A stretch of 11,339 bases of DNA, taken from the NCBI GenBank assembly GCA_949286815.1, contig CASEEB010000168.1, forward strand, positions 1 through 11,339, read 5' to 3'. The translations under genes and the position numbers were made by a program. The notes beneath the pieces are model-generated. The model was not told the DNA's origin and made no database searches. It saw only the letters and a program-made list of their open reading frames with translations. This document shows, one piece after another, positions 7,199 through 11,339 of the stretch (positions are counted from its first letter, which is position 1; the number at the start of each line of letters is the position of its first letter). This DNA is from an uncultured Eubacteriales bacterium (GTDB lineage: Bacteria; Bacillota; Clostridia; Oscillospirales; CAG-272).

Positions 7199-7228
7199 TA
7201 TATTGCAATTTTGACGGAGGATCATGTA

Positions 7229-9040
7229 ATGGATTTTTGCTTCAGTAATGTAAAAATAAATCGAGGCTTTTTAAAGGAAAAAAGCGACCTCAATCTCAAC
7301 ACAACGATATACGCGGTCTATGATAAATTCAAGGAAACCGGAAGATTTGACGCGTTTGACTGTAAATGGAAAGAGGGCTGCACTGATATACCTATGCCTC
7401 ATTACTTTTGGGACAGCGACGTCGCTAAGTGGATTGAAGGCGCGTCGTATATAATAGCGAAACATCCCCGCAAAGACCTTGAGGAAATAATCGAAAAAGT
7501 AATAGACTCAATAGAAAAAACGCAATGGGATGACGGATATTTCAATATTTACTTTACAACCGTGGCTCCGGACAAAAGATTTTCGGACCGAAACTGTCAT
7601 GAGTTGTACTGCGCCGGACATCTGATGGAGGCCGCGGTGGCATACTATTACGCCACCGGAAAGGACAGATTTTTAAGGCTCATGGAAAAATACGCGGAGC
7701 TTATCAATCGTGTGTTTGTAAAAGAACATAGCGCAAAGTTCGAAACACCGGGGCATGAGGAAATAGAGATTGCACTTATGCGCATGTACCACTGTACGGG
7801 CAAAAAACTTTACCTTGATATGTGCGGTCATTTTTTGTCGGCAAGAGGAAATAATGACAAAGACAAATCTATAATGGACGGTGTGTACGACAATTACAAC
7901 CAATCCGACAGACCTGTGCGTGAACTTGAGTCCGCGGAGGGACATGCCGTGCGCGCTATGTACCTGTATACCGCAATGGCGGATTACGCCAAAGAGACGG
8001 GTGACGAAAAAATGTTCAAAGCCTGCCAAAGACTTTTTGACGATACGGTAAACGCGAAAATGTACATAACCGGGGGCATCGGGTCAACTCATATAGGAGA
8101 GGCCTTCACTATACCGTATGATCTGCCGAGCGAGACCGCGTATGCCGAGACCTGCGCGTCTATAGGCCTTATGTTTTTCGCTCAGAAAATGCTTGAAGCC
8201 GAACCGAAAGGAATATACGGAGATGTTGTGGAAAAAGCCATCTACAACGGTATGATCAGCGGGCTTTCCTTGGACGGCAAATCTTTCTTTTATGAAAATC
8301 CTCTGTCAATAGATACGGACAACCGAAAAAAATTCACCTGCACCGCCGCGTCTGAAAGATATCCCATGACTGTACGGGCAGAAGTCTTCAGTTGTTCATG
8401 CTGTCCCCCCAATCTGAACAGAGTGCTTGCTTCCTTTGAGCGTTTTATTTACCACACCGATAAAAACATATGGTTTGTTGATCAATACTGCGACAGCGAA
8501 TATTCGGACGGAAATATAAAAATCACGCAAAAGACCGACTATCCGCTGAGCGGCAGTATATCCCTGAGTGTTGTCGGAGCAAAAGAGATCGCTCTGCGAA
8601 TTCCCTCATGGTGCGGTAAATTTACGGTAAACGCGGATTACTGTGCAAAAGACGGCTACATATACATAAAAAATCCCCAAAATATAGAACTGCATCTGGA
8701 TATGAAACCGGTCTTGTACACGGCAAACTCAAGTGTAAGCGACTGCGCAAACAAGGTTGCGCTCATGCTGGGACCTGTTGTATACTGCGCGGAGGGTGTA
8801 GACAATCATGTAAAGTTACATAGTATTTATCTGAGTAAAGACCTGAATGCCGAAGTAAAATACAGTAACGAGTTTATGCTCAATACAATAGAAACGGACG
8901 GCTATATCAGAAAAAGTTCAAAATCACTGTATGAGCCCTTGAACGAGGAATTTGAATTCCAAAGAATAAAGTTAGTCCCTTACTGCGCTTTCGCCAACAG
9001 GGGAGAAACCGACATGAAAGTGTGGTTGAATTACAGATAA
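7229..9040 (+). CDS. GH127 (DUF1680) beta-L-arabinofuranosidase-type glycosidase
   Basis: The start is ATG 7229, eight bases after GGAGG (7216-7220); an upstream in-frame TTG at 7211 overlaps that site and is rejected. The 603-residue protein has an (alpha/alpha)6 barrel over roughly 20-400 and beta-sandwich domains to the end. Residues aligning with the zinc-cysteine catalytic site of Bifidobacterium HypBA1 are all present: Glu291 in THIGEAF (Glu322 there), Glu307 and Cys309 in AETCAS (Glu338, Cys340), and Cys391-Cys392 in CSCCPPN (Cys417, Cys418). In that family a thiolate nucleophile held by zinc retains configuration while removing beta-L-arabinofuranose. Other members cut aceric acid in rhamnogalacturonan-II, so specificity is open. 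There is no signal peptide, which suggests cytoplasmic action. It follows the GH78 gene, fitting joint removal of L-rhamnose and L-arabinofuranose. It is somewhat shorter than HypBA1 (658 residues). An assignment to GH146, a related family with the same site, is possible. Confidence 0.9.
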   Translation: MDFCFSNVKINRGFLKEKSDLNLNTTIYAVYDKFKETGRFDAFDCKWKEGCTDIPMPHYFWDSDVAKWIEGASYIIAKHPRKDLEEIIEKVIDSIEKTQWDDGYFNIYFTTVAPDKRFSDRNCHELYCAGHLMEAAVAYYYATGKDRFLRLMEKYAELINRVFVKEHSAKFETPGHEEIEIALMRMYHCTGKKLYLDMCGHFLSARGNNDKDKSIMDGVYDNYNQSDRPVRELESAEGHAVRAMYLYTAMADYAKETGDEKMFKACQRLFDDTVNAKMYITGGIGSTHIGEAFTIPYDLPSETAYAETCASIGLMFFAQKMLEAEPKGIYGDVVEKAIYNGMISGLSLDGKSFFYENPLSIDTDNRKKFTCTAASERYPMTVRAEVFSCSCCPPNLNRVLASFERFIYHTDKNIWFVDQYCDSEYSDGNIKITQKTDYPLSGSISLSVVGAKEIALRIPSWCGKFTVNADYCAKDGYIYIKNPQNIELHLDMKPVLYTANSSVSDCANKVALMLGPVVYCAEGVDNHVKLHSIYLSKDLNAEVKYSNEFMLNTIETDGYIRKSSKSLYEPLNEEFEFQRIKLVPYCAFANRGETDMKVWLNYR

Positions 9041-9070
9041 ATAAACAAAAATATTTGACTTGACCGTTGA

Positions 9071-9113
9071 TAAAGCGTATTGACCCGAATGTTCGCCGTT
9101 TTCTTACGCTTTA
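9071..9113 (+). terminator. Possible weak terminator after the arabinofuranosidase gene
   Basis: TAAAGCGTA (9071-9079) pairs perfectly with TACGCTTTA (9105-9113) across a 25-base loop; AAGAAATTTT follows. The long loop and interrupted T run make this a weak candidate, but it sits between a gene end and the clear dut promoter. Confidence 0.35.
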
Positions 9114-9144
9114 AGAAATTTTGAAATGATTTTCGCTTTTACTA

Positions 9145-9174
9145 TTGACAACCCGTCTTGTCAGGCGTTATAAT
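9145..9174 (+). promoter_or_regulatory. Consensus sigma-A promoter of dut
   Basis: Perfect TTGACA (9145-9150) and perfect TATAAT (9169-9174) are separated by 18 bases. Transcription would begin near 9181, giving a leader of about 30 bases. Both hexamers match consensus, so strong constitutive transcription is expected, covering dut and possibly the GH99-like gene downstream. Confidence 0.85.
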
Positions 9175-9209
9175 ATTAAGTGTGAAAAAATAAAGGCTCG
9201 GTATCTGTA

Positions 9210-9653
9210 ATGAAAACCAATATAAAAATCAAAATACTGAATAATGACGCGAAAGTTCCGACATACGGCTCCGAATTTTCCGCGGGAGCCGATCTGTACG
9301 CGCTTACAGAGACTCCCGTAAGTATTGAGCCGGGAGAAACAAAGCTTATACATACCGGTCTTGCGATTGCCATTCCCGACGGTCTTGTAGGTCTGGTATT
9401 TGCGAGAAGCGGGCTTGCCACAAAACAGGGAATCGCCCCCGCGAACAAGGTGGGGGTAATCGACAGCGACTACAGGGGAGAGCTAATGGTTTCGCTTTAC
9501 AATCAAAGCAAAGAAACCCGCATTGTCGAAAACGGCGACAGAATAGCCCAGATCTGTTTTATTCCGTATTATACCGCAATGTTCGAGCAAAGCGATTTTC
9601 TGCCCGAAACGGTCAGAGGCGAGGGTGGTTTCGGGTCAACCGGAACAAAGTAA
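9210..9653 (+). CDS. dut: Deoxyuridine 5'-triphosphate nucleotidohydrolase (dUTPase)
   Basis: The 147-residue protein shows all five motifs of trimeric dUTPases: AGADLYA (25-31), ARSGLA (65-70), GVIDSDYRGEL (82-92, with catalytic Asp85), NGDRIAQICF (108-117) and the C-terminal lid RGEGGFGSTG (136-145). The enzyme hydrolyses dUTP to dUMP and pyrophosphate in the cytoplasm, keeping uracil out of DNA and feeding dTMP synthesis. Its length is typical. The ATG is preceded by only a modest AAAGG (9192-9196) about 13 bases away, unlike the strong sites of its neighbours, while the promoter is near perfect. It is the only obvious housekeeping gene among glycosidases here. The downstream GH99-like gene begins 58 bases after its stop with no clear promoter of its own, so read-through is likely. 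The assignment is secure; no phage genes suggest a viral origin. Confidence 0.96.
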   Translation: MKTNIKIKILNNDAKVPTYGSEFSAGADLYALTETPVSIEPGETKLIHTGLAIAIPDGLVGLVFARSGLATKQGIAPANKVGVIDSDYRGELMVSLYNQSKETRIVENGDRIAQICFIPYYTAMFEQSDFLPETVRGEGGFGSTGTK

Positions 9654-9711
9654 TAAATTATATAATTCAAACTAAAAAACCGTTATATTACGGTAAGGAA
9701 AGGATTGTATT

Positions 9712-11334
9712 ATGGAAGAATTCAAGAATAATTTGTCAGGTCCGCTTATGGGAACAGACAATCTGGGCAGAACAACTGCCGACAACAGTACCGCGCCCGC
9801 CCCCAGAAAAGACAGACTCGTGGGACTTTTCTACTTTTTGTGGCTTGGCGAACACGGCAGACACAAGCCGTATGACATCTCAAAAATAACCGCCGCCGAC
9901 CCTCAGGCGGGATATCATCCTGACAGTCCCGAATGGGGAGGAGTAGGCGTATATCACTATTGGGGCGAGCCTCTTTACGGATACTATTATTCAAACGACG
10001 AATGGGTAATCCGCAAGCACATGAAACTGATAATTCAGGCAGACATTGATTTTCTGTTTTTCGACACCACCAACGCGGCAACATATGACGAAAATGTAAA
10101 AATCGTCATGCGTGTGCTTGACGAATACAGACAGGACGGTTGGAAAATACCCAAAGTAATGTTTTATACAAATACAAAGTCGGGAGAGACGGTTCAGCAC
10201 CTGTACGAAACCATTTATAAACCACAGTATTGCCCCGAGACCTGGTTTTATTTTGAAGGAAAACCGGTTATAATTGCGGTAAAGGAAGAATGTTCACCCG
10301 AAGCGCGGGAGTTTTTCAACATAAAGATGTCCCAGTGGCCTAATGAACCCGACAAACTCGGCGGCTGGCCGTGGATGGACTTCACAAGACCGCAGAGAGT
10401 TTTCGCAAATCTCAAGGGCGAACCCGAAGTCATCAATGTCTCGGTCGCTCAGCATCCTCAGCTGAGGTTTGGAGACAGCGTGCTTTACGGTGAAAAGGGA
10501 AATTGCGGAAGAGCATACCATAACGGTGAAAACGACCCCAATCCTGAGGCTTATAAATACGGATATAACTTTGCCGAACAATTTGACCGCGCAATTGAAG
10601 CCGATCCGCCAATAGTGCTTGTAACCGGATGGAACGAGTGGATTGCCGGACGTTGGGAGGGCATTCCCGAAAGACCCATTATGTTTGTAGACTGCGCAAA
10701 CTATGAGTACAGCCGTGACATCGAAATGATGAAAGGCGGCTATTCGGATAACTTCTTTATGCAGCTGGTAGATTATGTCCGCAGATATAAGGGAGTCGGA
10801 CAGAACAAAGTATACGGTACGGGTGAAGAAGCGGAGTTTGACAGCTTCTCGGACGGTGATTTTGCACGTAACGCCGAGGGTGCGGCGACCGTATACAAAA
10901 ACTTCACTCAGAGAAACGCCATAACAAAGATAACTGTAAAGAGCGACGACCGAGACTTAACATTTAAAATCACCGCGAAGGATGATATAAAACAGGACAA
11001 GAGCGGAACATGGTTCAGGATATATATCAATACCGACGGCGGCAAGGATTACAGCTATATACTGAACAATACCCCCGACGACGGCGGCAAAACCACTCTT
11101 GCCAAGGTATCAGACTGCCTTGACGGCGAGGATATCGCGGAAGCCTCATACTCGGTTGAGGGCAATACCTTGACGGTAAAGGTCAAAAAGTCGGATTTGG
11201 GACTTGAGGACAGCTTTACGCTTTGGTTCAAGGTCGCGGACAGCACCGAAGAAATAAAAACTTTTGAAAACTTTTATGAACTCGGAGACGTCGCGCCTCT
11301 CGGCCGTCTGAATTACGTTTACAAAACAAAATAA
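9712..11334 (+). CDS. GH99/GH71-like putative glycoside hydrolase with C-terminal beta-sandwich
   Basis: The 540-residue protein starts at an ATG behind AAGGAAAGGA (9695-9704). Residues 1-35 are polar with no signal peptide, so a cytoplasmic location is likely. About 36-360 look like the (beta/alpha)8 domain of GH99-like proteins: GLFYFLWLGEH (38-48), YHYWGEPLYGYY (81-92), FLFFDTTNA (114-122, Asp118), SVAQHP (244-249) and VTGWNEWIAGRW (304-315, Glu309), then CANYEYSRDIE (328-338). About 370-540 resemble a CBM9/DOMON-like beta-sandwich, with WFRIYINTDGG at 434-444. The NEW motif matches the end of the GH99 signature FNEWHEG, but the position of its second catalytic Glu is Ala312. I recognise this as a recurrent gut-bacterial family usually labelled GH99-like or hypothetical; no activity can be assigned from sequence. 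Together with the GH78 and GH127 genes it suggests glycan processing. It may be transcribed with dut. The stop lies five bases before the window end. Confidence 0.7.
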   Translation: MEEFKNNLSGPLMGTDNLGRTTADNSTAPAPRKDRLVGLFYFLWLGEHGRHKPYDISKITAADPQAGYHPDSPEWGGVGVYHYWGEPLYGYYYSNDEWVIRKHMKLIIQADIDFLFFDTTNAATYDENVKIVMRVLDEYRQDGWKIPKVMFYTNTKSGETVQHLYETIYKPQYCPETWFYFEGKPVIIAVKEECSPEAREFFNIKMSQWPNEPDKLGGWPWMDFTRPQRVFANLKGEPEVINVSVAQHPQLRFGDSVLYGEKGNCGRAYHNGENDPNPEAYKYGYNFAEQFDRAIEADPPIVLVTGWNEWIAGRWEGIPERPIMFVDCANYEYSRDIEMMKGGYSDNFFMQLVDYVRRYKGVGQNKVYGTGEEAEFDSFSDGDFARNAEGAATVYKNFTQRNAITKITVKSDDRDLTFKITAKDDIKQDKSGTWFRIYINTDGGKDYSYILNNTPDDGGKTTLAKVSDCLDGEDIAEASYSVEGNTLTVKVKKSDLGLEDSFTLWFKVADSTEEIKTFENFYELGDVAPLGRLNYVYKTK

Positions 11335-11339
11335 GATAA

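Noticed and set aside
7211..7228. TTG start for the GH127 gene
   Set aside because: It overlaps the GGAGG ribosome binding site at 7216-7220 that serves ATG 7229.
9055..9085. Repeated TTGACT/TTGACC boxes after GH127 as promoters
   Set aside because: No -10-like hexamer lies 16-18 bases downstream of any of them, whereas 9145-9174 gives a perfect pair.
9679..9694. Small ACCGT/ACGGT hairpin between dut and the GH99-like gene
   Set aside because: Only five pairs with no T run; too weak to call a terminator and easily due to chance.

Overview
The window reads as a chromosomal segment of a moderately AT-rich Gram-positive bacterium, most likely an anaerobic gut or rumen Clostridia (Oscillospiraceae or a neighbouring order). 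This rests on near-consensus sigma-A promoters with 17-18 bp spacers, strong AGGAGG-type ribosome binding sites, an aldo/keto reductase fused to two 4Fe-4S clusters (typical of anaerobes), and several signal-peptide-free plant-glycan hydrolases. There are no tRNAs, rRNAs, insertion sequences, phage genes or CRISPR arrays. No gap between genes reaches 300 bases.

Layout. (1) 1-1317, +: the C-terminal part of a ComEC/Rec2-family DNA-uptake channel, cut by the window edge, whose metallo-beta-lactamase tail has lost most metal-binding residues. (2) 1455-2501, -: an SGNH-fold esterase with its own terminator (1381-1425) and promoter (2541-2569). (3) 2611-4462, +: a promoter, a structured leader, a COG1453-type aldo/keto reductase-ferredoxin protein, and a uridine-kinase-like P-loop kinase whose ATG directly abuts the reductase stop. 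(4) 4557-9040, +: a GH78 alpha-L-rhamnosidase followed by a GH127 (DUF1680) beta-L-arabinofuranosidase, separated by a strong GC-rich hairpin. (5) 9145-9653, +: dUTPase (dut) with a textbook promoter. (6) 9712-11334, +: a large GH99/GH71-like putative glycosidase with a C-terminal beta-sandwich.

How the genes may work together. GH78, GH127, the GH99-like protein and the SGNH esterase all lack signal peptides and so probably act in the cytoplasm on imported oligosaccharides. GH78 plus GH127 is the enzyme pair needed to remove L-rhamnose and beta-L-arabinofuranose from plant material such as rhamnogalacturonan-II side chain B, where a terminal beta-L-Araf caps an L-Rha. That substrate is inference. 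No transporter, regulator or L-rhamnose/L-arabinose catabolic gene lies in the window. The reductase-kinase pair could be a separate redox/nucleotide or sugar module. The least explained items are the GH99-like enzyme with an altered NEW motif, the degenerate ComEC tail and the folded leader of the reductase operon.
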